Shown: positions 17,470 through 26,877, counted from the first letter of the stretch. The stretch is DNA of 64,000 bases from JAHEDH01 sp963745865 (GCA_963745865.1 CAVUYZ010000004.1:558001-622000); one strand, 5' to 3'. Numbers and translations are program-made. Notes: a model not told the origin generated them from the letters alone.

Positions 17470-17479
17470 CCGTTCTCGG

Positions 17480-19696
17480 TCAGTGCCCCGGTGGTTCGCC
17501 GGCGAGGGTGCTCAGGAGGTCGGCTTCGAGTGAGCTCCTGTCTGCCGGCAGGCGGTCCACCCAGAACACGTCGTAGGCGACGCCGGCCCTGGTGTCCACC
17601 CGGGCACGGATGATCGGCATGCCATACCGCTCGAACACCATCCCGAGGTCGTAGACGAGACCGAGCCGGTCGGCGGCCTCGATGGCGATCTTCCCGCCAC
17701 CGATTCCGGAACGCTCGATTTCGACGACCGGGTCGATCCCGGCTCGGGCCGTGTCTCGATAGGCGCGCTGTTTGGATACGACTGCGGACGTCAGATCGGA
17801 TCCCCGTCTGACAGCGTCTGTGACGGCGGCTCCGAGTTCCTCCAGCTCGACGTCGTCCAGTTCGTGTCCGTCGTGCGCAACGATGCCGAAGGTGTCGAAG
17901 ACCCGCCCGTCGGTCCGAGTGGCGAACCGGGCGTCGAGGATCGAGATGCGGTTCAGCGCCAGCGCGCCGGCGACCGACAGGAGGAGACCGGGCCGGTCGG
18001 CCGTGGTGACCACCATCGACGCCGGGTTTCCTGGATTCATGTGGACGGTCACGCCCCCTACATCGAGCGGTCGGCGTGCCAGGAGGAGGTGATCGACGAT
18101 CTCCTCGGGAGCGTGGGTCGAGCGATACATGCGTCCGAAGCCCGACAGGTGGGTCGCCACGTCCTCTCGGCGAAGGTCGGATGGCCCGGCTGAGAGCACC
18201 TGATCGGCGAGGATCTCGACCTGCAGTTCCTCGGGCATGTCACGTCGCCGCAGCTCCCGCTCCATCCTCCGGTATGCCCGTCGGACCAGCTCGGCCCGCC
18301 ACGATGTCCAGGTCTCGGTTCCGGTTGCGCGACTGTCGGCGACGGTGAGGAGATACAGCGCCCCCAGTGTGCGTCGATCCGCGACTCGCTCTCCCACCCA
18401 CGAGAGCACGGCCGGATCGTCGATGTCGAAGCGAGTCGCCAGGTCGGCGAGGAGCAGATGGTGCTCGACAAGGTCGATCACCAGATCCCGATCCGGGAGC
18501 GCGTGGTCGACCTGGTCGCGAACGATCCTCGCTCCGTTCCGGCTGTGGGATCCGGGGAGCCCCTTCCCGAGATCGTGGAGGAGGGCCGCCCAGATCAGCG
18601 CGTCGTGGTCGACGAAGTCTTCGAGGATCTCGGCCGCGAGCCCGTCGTCTGGAGTCGCGAGTAGCCGGGCGGATTCATCCACGCATGCGAGGGAGTGCTC
18701 GGCCACGCCATACGCATGGAACGGAACGATGTGCGGGGTGTCTCTGAGGCGGGTCCATTCCGGGACTGATGACGCGACCCATTGGTCGAAGGCTGCCTCG
18801 GTCAGCGAGTCGCGGCTGATGAGGTCGCGTGCCGTTGAGTGTTCGGTCCGGCGGTGCGAGCATCTTGCCGCTACGAATCTCCGGCCATTGCTCGTCGACC
18901 AGGTGCTCGGCTCGTCGTCGGAGCTCGAGGATCCGGGTTCCGAGCTCGACGACGTCGGTGTCGAGATAGCGGGCCGCGGCCTCGCGGAGCTCGAAGTCGT
19001 ATCGGTCGTGGAGGCGGCCGCTCGCCGCGTGAATCGAGCTCCGGATCCGGGTCATCTCGACCCGCAACCCTCGCTCTGCTTCCGGCTCGGCGGTGGGAGC
19101 CTGCTGCAGGCTGAAGAGTCTGCTGCGCCAATCGAGCAGATCGACGGTTCTGATGCCGCCACGCCCGGTCTTGAGATCGGAAGCCATGAGCCGACGTGGC
19201 TCGGATGCCCGTCGTGCGCGTTCCTCCTCAGCCAGCATCGAGACGATCTGGGCGTGCTCCTTTTCGAGCAGACCGACGAAGAGCTTCCAGAATTCGTCGA
19301 ACGTTTCCTCGTCTCCGACCAGGAACCGGGCGGTGAGGAACGTCGAGATGGCGTCGAGGCGAGTGCCGGCGAACATCCTGGCACCTCGAGGCGTGTTCGA
19401 CAGATGTCCGACCTTGAGCTTCGCGTCCCACAAGGGCCTGAGCACCCGTTGCTCGAGGTCGCCGGCCCCCTCCTCGGGGTGGAGGAAGGCGAGGTCGACG
19501 TCGGAGTGGAGGGCCATCACCTGCCGTCCGTACCCCCCGATCGCCACGACAGCGCACCCGGAGGAATCTGATCAGCCAACTCGATGATCGCGGTGTCGAG
19601 CAACTGCGGGAGGCGAGCCTCGTCGCCGACATGCCAGCCTTCCTCGCCGAGTCGATCGCGCTCGTCGATGAGCGGTTGGAGCGGTCCGAGTGTCAC
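17480..19696 (-). CDS. glnD: PII uridylyl/adenylyltransferase GlnD (two frameshifts)
   Basis: Domain order is that of GlnD: nucleotidyltransferase (GGYGRQVMALHSDVDLAF), GlnE/GlnD helper helices, an HD phosphohydrolase (LLHDLGKGLPGSHSRNG) and two C-terminal ACT domains. GlnD modifies and demodifies PII at its T-loop tyrosine according to glutamine; in actinobacteria the modification is usually adenylylation. One base is missing near 19580 (ahead of GCAVVAIGGYG) and one extra C is present near 18861 (GCACCGCCGG), so the net length is 3n and 738 residues. The GTG start overlaps the glnB stop (GTGA). Confidence 0.9.
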
Positions 19697-20032
19697 AGGG
19701 CGTCGTCGCCGCGCTCACCAGTCCGGATTCTCACGACCTCGTCGACTCCGGTGACGACGATCTTCCCGTCTCCGATCTCACCGGTCCGCGCCGAAGACTC
19801 GATGGCCCTGACGATCGCAGGCCGTGATCTCGTCCGACGCAATGATCTCGAGCCTGATCTTCGGAACGAACTCGACGGTGTACTCGGCGCCCCGATAGAC
19901 CTCGGTGTGGCCGGACTGGCGTCCGAACCCGCGCACCTCGCTCACCGACATCCCGTCGACGCCGAGGGAACGGAGCCGCTCTTTCACGTCATCGAGTTTG
20001 AACGGTTTGATGTAGGCCACGATCAGCTTCAC
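19693..20032 (-). CDS. glnB: Nitrogen regulatory protein PII (one frameshift)
   Basis: The start MKLIVAYIKPFKLDDVKERL and T-loop VYRGAEYTVEFVPK are diagnostic. Tyr51, the site modified by GlnD, is present. An extra base near 19823 (GCCTGCGATC, expected GCCGCGATC) breaks the frame; repair gives AIVRAIESSARTGEIGDGKI, the conserved PII C-terminus, and exactly 112 residues, the canonical length. PII senses ATP/ADP and 2-oxoglutarate and blocks the AmtB channel. A TAGGGT-N7-GTG promoter within the 18-base amtB-glnB gap allows separate expression. Confidence 0.95.
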
Positions 20033-20039
20033 GGCGCAG

Positions 20040-20045
20040 ACCCTA
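20040..20045 (-). promoter_or_regulatory. Leaderless -10 box of glnB
   Basis: On the minus strand TAGGGT is followed after 7 bases by the glnB GTG. It overlaps the region immediately after the amtB stop. Confidence 0.5.
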
Positions 20046-20050
20046 GAGCG

Positions 20051-21225
20051 TCATTCGGTCGAGTAGGCGCGTTCTTCGTGCTGGGTGATGTCGAGGCCCT
20101 CGATCTCGTCGCGGTCGGTCACTCGCAGGCCGACGGTCCGGTCCAGCATCGTTGCGATCAACCATGTCACCCCGAAAGCCGCCAGGCTCACCGCCAGGGT
20201 TGCGAGAAGCTGGGGCCCAACCAGTGACGCTGACCCGAACACCAGACCTTCTTCCCCCGAACCGAAGCCGGGGTCTGCGAAAACAGCCACGAGGATCGAG
20301 CCGACCGCACCCCCTACGAGGTGGATCCCGACGACATCTAGTGCGTCGTCGATCGGGAGCTTGTGCTTTGCCTGGACCGCCGCCCAGCATGCTGCGCCTC
20401 CGAGACCGCCGATCGCAATTGCGCCAAGCGGGGATACGACTCCTGCCGCCGGGGTGATCGCCACGAGTCCGCTCACCGCTCCCGAGACCGCCCCGAGCAG
20501 GGTCGGGCTCCCGGTCGACCTCCACTCGATCCCGACCCACGCCGCCATTCCGACGGCGGCGCCGATCTGCGTCGCGAGAAAGGAGGTGATGGCCACCTCA
20601 CCGGCTGATCCGGCCGATCCGGCGTTGAACCCGAACCAACCAACCCAGAGGATCGCGGCGCCGATCATCGTGAGTGGCAGGGAGTGCGGTCGGAACGGTT
20701 CGCGCCCGTGTCCCCGTCTCGGTCCCAGGACGAGGGCGAGTGCCAGGGCCGAGGCGCCAGCGCTGACGTGTACCACCAGACCCCCGGCGAAGTCGATCGC
20801 CCCCAATGAGGCCAACGCCCCACCCGGGGCGAACAACGATCGGCCGACCGCCGGGTAGACGAGAACGCTCCAGATCGCAACGAAGACCACCCAGGCGGAG
20901 AACTTCATCCGGTCCGCCACCGCGCCGGAGATCAGGGCGACTGCGATGATCGCGAACATGAGGTTGAACGTGGCCGTCGCCAGGGTCGGCAGACGGCACG
21001 CCAACCAGCCCGGCTGAGGAGAGGCCGCCGATGACGCGGTTCCCGTCGGCTCCGAACGTGAGCGAATAGCCGATTGCCACCCAGATCACCGTCACGATCG
21101 GGATGGTCGGAGAGGTTCATCATGAGCATGTTCAGGACATGGCGACTGCGCGACATCCCTCCGTAGAACAGCGCCAGCCCTGGTGTCATGAGCAGGACGA
21201 GCGCTGAGCTCACGAGTATCCACAC
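20051..21225 (-). CDS. amtB: Ammonium transporter AmtB (two frameshifts)
   Basis: This is a membrane ammonium channel with about 11 helices. Visible features are the start WILVSSALVLLMTPGLALFYGGM, the pore histidines in VVHVSAGASAL and VGIHLVGGAVGS, and ADRMKFSAWVVF. Two extra bases break it: near 21109 (CTCCGACCATC, expected CTCCACCATC) and near 20995-21003 (CCGTCTGCCG, expected CCGCTGCCG). The repaired product has 390 residues and the total length is 3n+2. The start is uncertain: a GTG at 21225 is used here, with a Shine-Dalgarno AGGAGG near 21247 that would suit a start slightly further upstream. Confidence 0.9.
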
Positions 21226-21333
21226 GGTGTCCGCAGCGCTCAGTCGGTCCCTCCTGACGAGCCAAGACGTTAACCCTCAAGCGTCCAGGGTGCGGGTAGG
21301 TTCGTGCGACGAGTAGCCGGAAGGACCAAGCCG

Positions 21334-21807
21334 ATGTCGGAGAACCCGCCCGCAACCCCCGCCACCGAAGCGGCAGAGAGACTCCGCATCGAGTACCGGA
21401 TGGTCCACCACGGGCCGGTGTCTTCCGCCGAGGAGGCCGCTCAAAAGCGCGGCATCTCGATCGGTCAGCTCGCCAAGACATTGGTGGTGCGGGTCGAAGA
21501 GGGCAGCTACGTGATGGTGCTGGTTCCAGGCGACCGCGGCATGGATTACAAGAAGCTCAGAGCACACCTCGGCGTCCGCCGTCTGACCATGCCAGATCCG
21601 ACAGAAGCACTCGCGGCGACCGGCTACGAGCGGGGGACGATCACGCCTCTCGGTGCCGGTCACTGGCCGATCCTGATCGACCCGCTGCTCGTGGAACACG
21701 GCGAGATCTCTCTCGGTGCCGGGGTCGCAGGCTGGGCGATCCATCTCGACCCGAAAGCGCTCGCCTCGGGCCTTGGAGCCGCGATCGTCGACCTCGTCTC
21801 CGACTGA
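21334..21807 (+). CDS. ybaK: YbaK/EbsC-type aminoacyl-tRNA deacylase
   Basis: The protein has 157 residues. The single YbaK domain includes the conserved lysine in QLAKTLVVRV, DYKKLRAHLG and the glycine-rich end SLGAGVAGWAIHLDP. The family hydrolyses mischarged Cys- or Ala-tRNA(Pro) in trans; a few members have other tRNA targets. The start is taken after a GGAAGG site. It is monocistronic and divergent from amtB. Confidence 0.85.
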   Translation: MSENPPATPATEAAERLRIEYRMVHHGPVSSAEEAAQKRGISIGQLAKTLVVRVEEGSYVMVLVPGDRGMDYKKLRAHLGVRRLTMPDPTEALAATGYERGTITPLGAGHWPILIDPLLVEHGEISLGAGVAGWAIHLDPKALASGLGAAIVDLVSD

Positions 21808-22017
21808 TCCGGTCAGTTGGCGCGGTCACGGCATCGACGCGAAGAGATCGCATGGACCAACAACCCTCTGGACGTGGTGTCTCCTCGATGATACTGAGAC
21901 AAGAGATTGGCCGACCGAAGCAACGCCCCCAGCACCGCCCCGATGGCGATATTCGCCCTTGCAAACGTCGCTGAATCTTGGCATCGTCGGAGGGAGAGAC
22001 GAGGCCAGGGGATCAGC

Positions 22018-23343
22018 ATGTTCGATTCAGCGCGAGTGTCCGGACGGGTCTATTCACTGTTGACACGGATCAGCAGTTCCCCGCCACCTCGACTGCGGAT
22101 GTGGGACGGGCGGCAGCTCGGGCCGTCCGACGCTCGCTCGACGCTGGTCCTCCGTCATCCCGGATCATTCCGCTCGATGCTGCTCCCACCCACCGATCTG
22201 AGCGCGGGCGAGGCCTATGTCTACGACGACATCGACATCGAAGGCGATGTCTTCGAAGTCCTTCGATTCGCAGCAGACCTCGACCGTTCCACCAAGTCGA
22301 CCATGATCGCCGTCCAGGCCCTGGCTCTGGCTGCGCTCCTTCCCAAGGACAGCCGCAGGAGGCCCGAGCGTCTTCTGCGACCCAGCCTCCGGGGTCGGGC
22401 TCACACCGTCGAGCGTGACCGGACGGCGGTGAGCTTCCACTACGACACCGGAAATGACTTCTTCCAGACCTTCCTCGACGACCGAATGGTGTACTCGTGT
22501 GCAGCGTTCCTCGACGTGGACGAGGATCTCGCGATCGCTCAGAAGCGGAAGCTCGACCTGATTTGTCGAAAGCTGGAGCTGAGCGCAGGCGATCGGTTCC
22601 TCGACGTCGGATGCGGGTGGGGCGCCCTCGTCATCCACGCAGCCGAGCGGTACGGCGTTCGGGCCACCGGCATCACGCTGAGTCGCGCCCAGGCGGAGAT
22701 GGCGAGGAAGCGGGTTGCGCTGGCCGGTCTCGAAGATCAGGTCGAGATCCTCCTACGCGACTACCGGGAGATGGACGGGACGTTCGACGCCATCGCGTCG
22801 GTCGGGATGTTCGAGCATGTGGGCGGCGAGCGTCTCGCCGAGTACTTCGCCAAACTCCGTTCGCTCCTGGCGCCGGGTGGCCAACTTCTGAATCACGGGA
22901 TCACCAATCGATCTCGCGATCATGGGGGGAATCGAGAGGACAGTTTCGTCGGTACCTATGTCTTCCCCGATGGAGACCTTCGAGCCCTCGAAGAGAGCGT
23001 CGAGATTTCAGAGCGGGCCGGGTTCGAGGTTCGTGACGTCGAGGCCCTGCGAATGAGCTATGCGCAGACACTCCGCCGGTGGGTGGCCAATCTCGAGGAG
23101 AACCATGACGCCGCTGTCGCCGCAGCAAATGAAGAGACCTACCGGGTGTGGCGGGCGTACATGGCCGGATCGGCCATCTCGTTCGAACTCGGGGCGATCG
23201 GCGTGTATCAGATCCTCCTCTCGGACCCGGACCGACCCTGGTCGTACGGACGGTCGCGCCTGCTGGCAGTCGACGACGTTCAAAGGCCGGCGGTGAGAGC
23301 TGTCACTGCCTCAGAGCCACCCGCGGTGACCGGTTCTCCATGA
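22018..23343 (+). CDS. cfa: Cyclopropane-fatty-acyl-phospholipid synthase family methyltransferase
   Basis: The protein has 441 residues. The N-terminal domain (about 1-120) is as in CfaS. Then come the SAM fold with FLDVGCGWGALVIHAAERYG, the lipid-binding VSFHYDTGNDFFQTFLDD and YSCAAF, and the active-site segment GMFEHVGGERLAEYF. The enzyme adds a methylene (or methyl) group from SAM to unsaturated membrane fatty acids. The start ATG follows CCAGGGG. Its last 64 bases overlap the 3' end of the opposing metallo-beta-lactamase-fold gene. Confidence 0.9.
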   Translation: MFDSARVSGRVYSLLTRISSSPPPRLRMWDGRQLGPSDARSTLVLRHPGSFRSMLLPPTDLSAGEAYVYDDIDIEGDVFEVLRFAADLDRSTKSTMIAVQALALAALLPKDSRRRPERLLRPSLRGRAHTVERDRTAVSFHYDTGNDFFQTFLDDRMVYSCAAFLDVDEDLAIAQKRKLDLICRKLELSAGDRFLDVGCGWGALVIHAAERYGVRATGITLSRAQAEMARKRVALAGLEDQVEILLRDYREMDGTFDAIASVGMFEHVGGERLAEYFAKLRSLLAPGGQLLNHGITNRSRDHGGNREDSFVGTYVFPDGDLRALEESVEISERAGFEVRDVEALRMSYAQTLRRWVANLEENHDAAVAAANEETYRVWRAYMAGSAISFELGAIGVYQILLSDPDRPWSYGRSRLLAVDDVQRPAVRAVTASEPPAVTGSP

Positions 23344-24020
23344 CCGAAGTAGATCTCATCGAAGTCGAAACCGGCGAGCTTCACGACTGAACGCTGGGCA
23401 GTTTCCATGTCGGCGGTGAAGTCCGGGTTCGGTCCGATGACCCCGCCGTCGGACCCGTTGAGCGCGTCACCGGCGACCAGCGTGCCGTCGGGATCGAGGA
23501 TCGAGATGTGCCCCGGTGTGTGTCCCGGAGTCGTGATGACCTCGAGCCCGAAGACGCTGTCCCCATCGACGACCGTCGCTATCGGTCTCGGCGAGTTCAT
23601 GTCGGCGATGTCCTCAGCTCCGGCGTAGGCGGTGGCATCCGGGGCGAGCGCCATCACGTCGGCCAGCGACCCGACGTGGTCTCCGTGCGAGTGCGTGAGA
23701 ATCACCGTCGACAGATCCGGCCAACCGAGTCCGAGGCTGCCGAGGACGTCTGCGATATCTGTGGCGCTTCCCCCGCGACCCGTGTCGACGAGAGCGGCCT
23801 CCCCATCCCGGGCGAACACGTAGGCAGACACAGAACCGAGTGCCACCCTCGACCACGTCCCTGAATCGGGGTCGTTGCTGGTGTCGATGGCCGCTTGTGT
23901 GGTGACCGGGTCGCTCGGGTTTTCGGGCGCATCCGTGCATGCGGCTACCCCGAAGGCCGCCACGACGAGGCCGCTGCGCCCGACCTGTCGAAGGAAGACT
24001 CTCCGCGAGATGTGTGTCAT
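23280..24020 (-). CDS. Tat-exported metallo-beta-lactamase-fold lipoprotein hydrolase
   Basis: The protein has 246 residues. The N-terminus has a twin-arginine motif (ISRRVFLRQVG), a hydrophobic stretch and a lipobox-like VAAC, so it is probably exported folded and lipid-anchored. Metal-binding motifs are HSHGDH, HTPGH and the terminal GHGEP (family pattern). GDALNGSD carries the bridging Asp. The class includes glyoxalase II-like and lactonase-like hydrolases; substrate unknown, and beta-lactam resistance is not implied. TACCGT lies 8 bases before the ATG. Confidence 0.85.
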   Translation of the reverse strand: MTHISRRVFLRQVGRSGLVVAAFGVAACTDAPENPSDPVTTQAAIDTSNDPDSGTWSRVALGSVSAYVFARDGEAALVDTGRGGSATDIADVLGSLGLGWPDLSTVILTHSHGDHVGSLADVMALAPDATAYAGAEDIADMNSPRPIATVVDGDSVFGLEVITTPGHTPGHISILDPDGTLVAGDALNGSDGGVIGPNPDFTADMETAQRSVVKLAGFDFDEIYFGHGEPVTAGGSEAVTALTAGL

Positions 24021-24028
24021 GCCCCAGC

Positions 24029-24034
24029 ACGGTA
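24029..24034 (-). promoter_or_regulatory. -10 box of the metallo-beta-lactamase-fold lipoprotein
   Basis: TACCGT on the minus strand lies 8 bases before the ATG at 24020. It is arranged back-to-back with the SDR promoter. Confidence 0.4.
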
Positions 24035-24057
24035 TCGCCAATCCATCGATACCTCCG

Positions 24058-24063
24058 TATGGT
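24058..24063 (+). promoter_or_regulatory. Leaderless -10 box of the SDR gene
   Basis: TATGGT lies 6 bases before the ATG at 24070. Confidence 0.55.
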
Positions 24064-24069
24064 CTCGGC

Positions 24070-24795
24070 ATGGAACTCGCATTCATCACCGGAGCATCGA
24101 GCGGCATCGGAGCCGCCCTTCGAACGCACGCAGAGGGACAGGGCGAGGTGACGGCGACGATGAGCCGTGACCCCGGGCGTGGTCGCCTCGCCCGGGCCGT
24201 CGACTTGTCGGATCCGGGAGGATGGTTCGATGCCATCCGGTGGGTCGGCTCGGTCATTGCCGATGTCGGTCCTAGCCGTGTCACTTTCTATCACTGCGCG
24301 GCGACGCTCGATCCGGTCGGATTCGCCGGAGAGATCGACCTCGAGTCATACGCCCGCAACGTGGTTCTCAACAGCGCCAGTCCGCAGGTGCTGGGCTCCG
24401 GTTTCATCGAGGCGCTGATCGAAGCCTCGGTACCGGGGGTGCTCGTTCAGATCAGCTCGGGTGCCGCCACGAAGGCGTATCCCGGCTGGAGCTCTTACTG
24501 CGCAGCCAAGGCGGCGGTCGAGCACTGGACCCGGACGGTGGGTGTCGAGCTGGCAGATCGGGGTCGGGGCATCAAGGTCATGGCTGTTGCTCCCGGGGTG
24601 GTCGACACCCCGATGCAGGCGATGGCGAGGTCTCTCACCGAGAGACAGCTGCCGAACGTCGATCGTTTCCGGGCGCTCGAGCGCGACGGCGGGCTCGCGG
24701 ACCCGAACGATGTTGCAGCCAGACTGTGGGCGCTCGCCCGGGACTCGGAGTTGGAGAACGGAGCGGTCCTCGACCTGCGGGACCACGACGCCTGA
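24070..24795 (+). CDS. Short-chain dehydrogenase/reductase (benzil/sepiapterin reductase-like)
   Basis: The protein has 241 residues. It has the Rossmann nucleotide motif TGASSGIG (8-15), the active-site Ser in VQISSGAATK and the YxxxK pair in SSYCAAK. The segment NVVLNSASPQVL resembles benzil reductase and sepiapterin-reductase-like SDRs, which use NADPH. The physiological substrate is unknown. Confidence 0.85.
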   Translation: MELAFITGASSGIGAALRTHAEGQGEVTATMSRDPGRGRLARAVDLSDPGGWFDAIRWVGSVIADVGPSRVTFYHCAATLDPVGFAGEIDLESYARNVVLNSASPQVLGSGFIEALIEASVPGVLVQISSGAATKAYPGWSSYCAAKAAVEHWTRTVGVELADRGRGIKVMAVAPGVVDTPMQAMARSLTERQLPNVDRFRALERDGGLADPNDVAARLWALARDSELENGAVLDLRDHDA

Positions 24796-24808
24796 GTAAA
24801 GGCTGCTG

Positions 24809-25249
24809 TCATCGGCTCGGACGCTCGAGTCGGTGTGCCCCGGGACCCTGCTCGAAGAGCATGTCGTCTGCGTTGAACAGGCCGCAAGTGTCCAGTGAGA
24901 GACAGCCGCAGCCGATGCACAGGTCGGCCTGATCGCGGAGATTCTCGAGGCGCATGATCTCGGTGTCGAGTCGGGTGCGCCAGTGGAGCGAGAGGCGCCC
25001 CCAGTCGGCCTTCGACGGGGTGCGGTCGCTGGGGATCTCGTTCAGCGCCGCTCTGATCTCCTCGAGCGTGAGTCCGAAGCGTTGAGCCGCCTTGATGACC
25101 GCGATACGTCGGAGAGTGGTCCGGGGGAATCGTCGCTGGTTGCCGTCGGTTCGGTGGGGAAAGACCAACCCCTGCTCCTCGTAGTACCGGAGTGCCGAGG
25201 TGGAGATTCCGGCTCGTGCCGCGATCTGGCCGATGGTGAGGTCGTCCAT
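24809..25249 (-). CDS. soxR: Redox-sensitive MerR-family regulator SoxR
   Basis: The protein has 146 residues. The MerR DNA-binding head reads TIGQIAARAGISTSALRYYEEQ, followed by a dimerisation helix and the [2Fe-2S] cysteine cluster CIGCGCLSLDTC (Cys111, 114, 116, 122) that defines SoxR. Redox-cycling compounds oxidise the cluster and activate target promoters. An upstream ATG at 25273 is possible, but TACCAT-N7 precedes the ATG at 25249, which also matches the family N-terminus. A near-consensus SoxR box lies between this gene and the divergent transketolase genes. Confidence 0.93.
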   Translation of the reverse strand: MDDLTIGQIAARAGISTSALRYYEEQGLVFPHRTDGNQRRFPRTTLRRIAVIKAAQRFGLTLEEIRAALNEIPSDRTPSKADWGRLSLHWRTRLDTEIMRLENLRDQADLCIGCGCLSLDTCGLFNADDMLFEQGPGAHRLERPSR

Positions 25250-25256
25250 TCGGCAG

Positions 25257-25262
25257 ATGGTA
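25257..25262 (-). promoter_or_regulatory. Leaderless -10 box of soxR
   Basis: TACCAT on the minus strand lies 7 bases before the ATG at 25249, immediately beside the SoxR box. Confidence 0.5.
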
Positions 25263-25264
25263 CT

Positions 25265-25294
25265 TGACTTCAAGTCAACTTGAGGTTGTACGGT
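25265..25294 (+). promoter_or_regulatory. SoxR box inside the transketolase promoter
   Basis: CTTCAAGTCAACTTGAGG at 25268-25285 matches the enterobacterial SoxR operator (CCTCAAGTTAACTTGAGG, from memory) at 16 of 18 positions. It sits in an 18-base spacer between TTGACT (25265-25270) and TACGGT (25289-25294), the lengthened-spacer arrangement that MerR activators use. TACGGT is 6 bases before the ATG at 25301. Confidence 0.85.
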
Positions 25295-25300
25295 GCCGGC

Positions 25301-25990
25301 ATGTTCACTTCAACCACATCCAATGACGCGTCCTACAGGGCGCTCGAACAGCATCTGTCAACCATGACGGGTGACGAGAAGCACTCGTCTGCCGCCACTT
25401 CGACGCTCGACGTGCTGTGGGTCCTGTACGACCGCGTGCTCAACGTGGATCCGGACGATCCCGATGATCCGTTCCGGGACCGATTCCTGCTCTCGAAAGG
25501 GCACGGGCCCATGGCGTACTACGCCGTGCTCGCCGCACACGGGTTCATTCCCGCTGCCTGGCTCGGTGGATTCGGGACGTTCGACTCGCCGCTCGGTCAT
25601 CACCCGGATCGGTTGTTGATCCCCGGCGTCGAGATCTCGAGCGGGTCGCTCGGGCACGGGCTTCCGATCGGCGTCGGCGTGGCGATTGCTCTGCGGGCGG
25701 CCGACATCCATTCACGGGTAGTGGTGCTGCTCGGTGACGCCGAGATGGACGAGGGCTCGAACCACGAGGCGATCGCGTTCGCCGGCAGACTCGGGCTGGA
25801 CCGTCTGACGGCGGTGGTCATCGACAACCGGTCGTCGACATACGGCTGGCCGGGCGGTATCGGTGCCAGATTCGAGGTCGAAGGCTGGAGGGCATTCGTA
25901 TGCGACGGTCGCGACCACGACGACATCGAGCGGGCATTCGGAGAAGCCAATCGGGTGGGTCCGGCGGTCGTCGTAGCGCAGGTGGTTTGA
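25301..25990 (+). CDS. Transketolase, N-terminal (TPP-binding) subunit
   Basis: The protein has 229 residues. Catalytic and TPP-binding segments are LLSKGHGPMAYYAVLA, SGSLGHGLPIGVGVAIA and GDAEMDEGSNHEAIAFA (the metal/TPP motif), then VIDNRSSTYGWPG. With the next gene it makes a split transketolase, as in archaea and several actinobacteria. It moves two-carbon units between sugar phosphates, feeding pentose-phosphate and NADPH metabolism. The SoxR box in its promoter predicts induction by redox-cycling stress. Confidence 0.88.
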   Translation: MFTSTTSNDASYRALEQHLSTMTGDEKHSSAATSTLDVLWVLYDRVLNVDPDDPDDPFRDRFLLSKGHGPMAYYAVLAAHGFIPAAWLGGFGTFDSPLGHHPDRLLIPGVEISSGSLGHGLPIGVGVAIALRAADIHSRVVVLLGDAEMDEGSNHEAIAFAGRLGLDRLTAVVIDNRSSTYGWPGGIGARFEVEGWRAFVCDGRDHDDIERAFGEANRVGPAVVVAQVV

Positions 25991-26877
25991 TGAGAGACCG
26001 ATTCACCGAGGTGGTTGCCGACAGGATGGACATCGACGATCGACTTGCCGTGGTCCTTGCAGCCATTGGCGCAGGCAGTTTCGCCGGCCAACTGAGTCGC
26101 TATCCGACGCGAGCGATCAACGTCGGGATTCGCGAGCAGCTCGCCGTTGGCGTCGCCGCCGGACTCGCCCTCGAGGGATACCGTCCGGTGGTGCACTCGT
26201 ATGCGCCGTTTCTCATCGAGCGAGCCTTCGAACAGCTCAAACTCGACGTTTCTCACCAAGGAGTCGGCGTCATCGCAATCAGTGTGGGAGCCTCCTTCGA
26301 CGCCGCAGCGGAGGGTCGGACTCATCAGTCGCCGGGTGACGTGGCGCTCGTCTCGACGCTGCCCGGTTGGGCAATCTACGTTCCCGGCCACCCTGACGAG
26401 GTCGAGCGCATTCTCAACTCGGAGTTCGATCGGTCCGGCCCCGTCTATGTCCGGTTGTCCGACCAGTCGAACGCCTTCGCAGTCGGTGGGACCGGGCCGA
26501 CGCTGGTGAGGGAGGGAGCTCCCCATCAACCGATCCTCCTGGCAGTCGGGCCGATGCTCGAGCATGCGCTCGCTCTTGATGGGGACTTCGGGGTTGCCTA
26601 TCTGTCGCAGGTGCAACCCTTCCCGTCGGCGGCCATCCGCGAAGTGGTCGGTGATCGCGACGTGGTGGTTCTCGAGCCGTACCTCGAGGGCACGACTCTC
26701 GGCGACCTGACCGCAGCGCTCGCCGGGACAGGCGGCTGGGTCCGGGCGATCGGTGTGCCCAAGCGCGAGCTGCGGCGATACGGGTCGATCGACGACCACC
26801 TCGACGCCCACCGTCTCACCACCCCCCACCTGCAAACACGGCTTCTCCCGTTCTTGTCAAGATCAGCGGGACCATGA
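25990..26877 (+). CDS. Transketolase, C-terminal subunit
   Basis: The protein has 295 residues. The pyrimidine-binding domain has INVGIREQLAVGVAAGLALEG, the conserved Glu for TPP activation (REQ) and the His in GRTHQSPGDVALV. The C-terminal domain follows. The start overlaps the stop of the N-subunit by one base (TGATG), so the two are translationally coupled and should be made in equal amounts. The last nine codons and the stop lie inside the 51-bp palindromic repeat, so the repeat supplies the natural C-terminus. Confidence 0.88.
   Translation: MRDRFTEVVADRMDIDDRLAVVLAAIGAGSFAGQLSRYPTRAINVGIREQLAVGVAAGLALEGYRPVVHSYAPFLIERAFEQLKLDVSHQGVGVIAISVGASFDAAAEGRTHQSPGDVALVSTLPGWAIYVPGHPDEVERILNSEFDRSGPVYVRLSDQSNAFAVGGTGPTLVREGAPHQPILLAVGPMLEHALALDGDFGVAYLSQVQPFPSAAIREVVGDRDVVVLEPYLEGTTLGDLTAALAGTGGWVRAIGVPKRELRRYGSIDDHLDAHRLTTPHLQTRLLPFLSRSAGP

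Noticed and set aside
23280..24020. Antibiotic-resistance beta-lactamase
   Set aside because: The fold and HSHGDH motif are shared by many hydrolases; nothing in the sequence or context points to beta-lactam hydrolysis.
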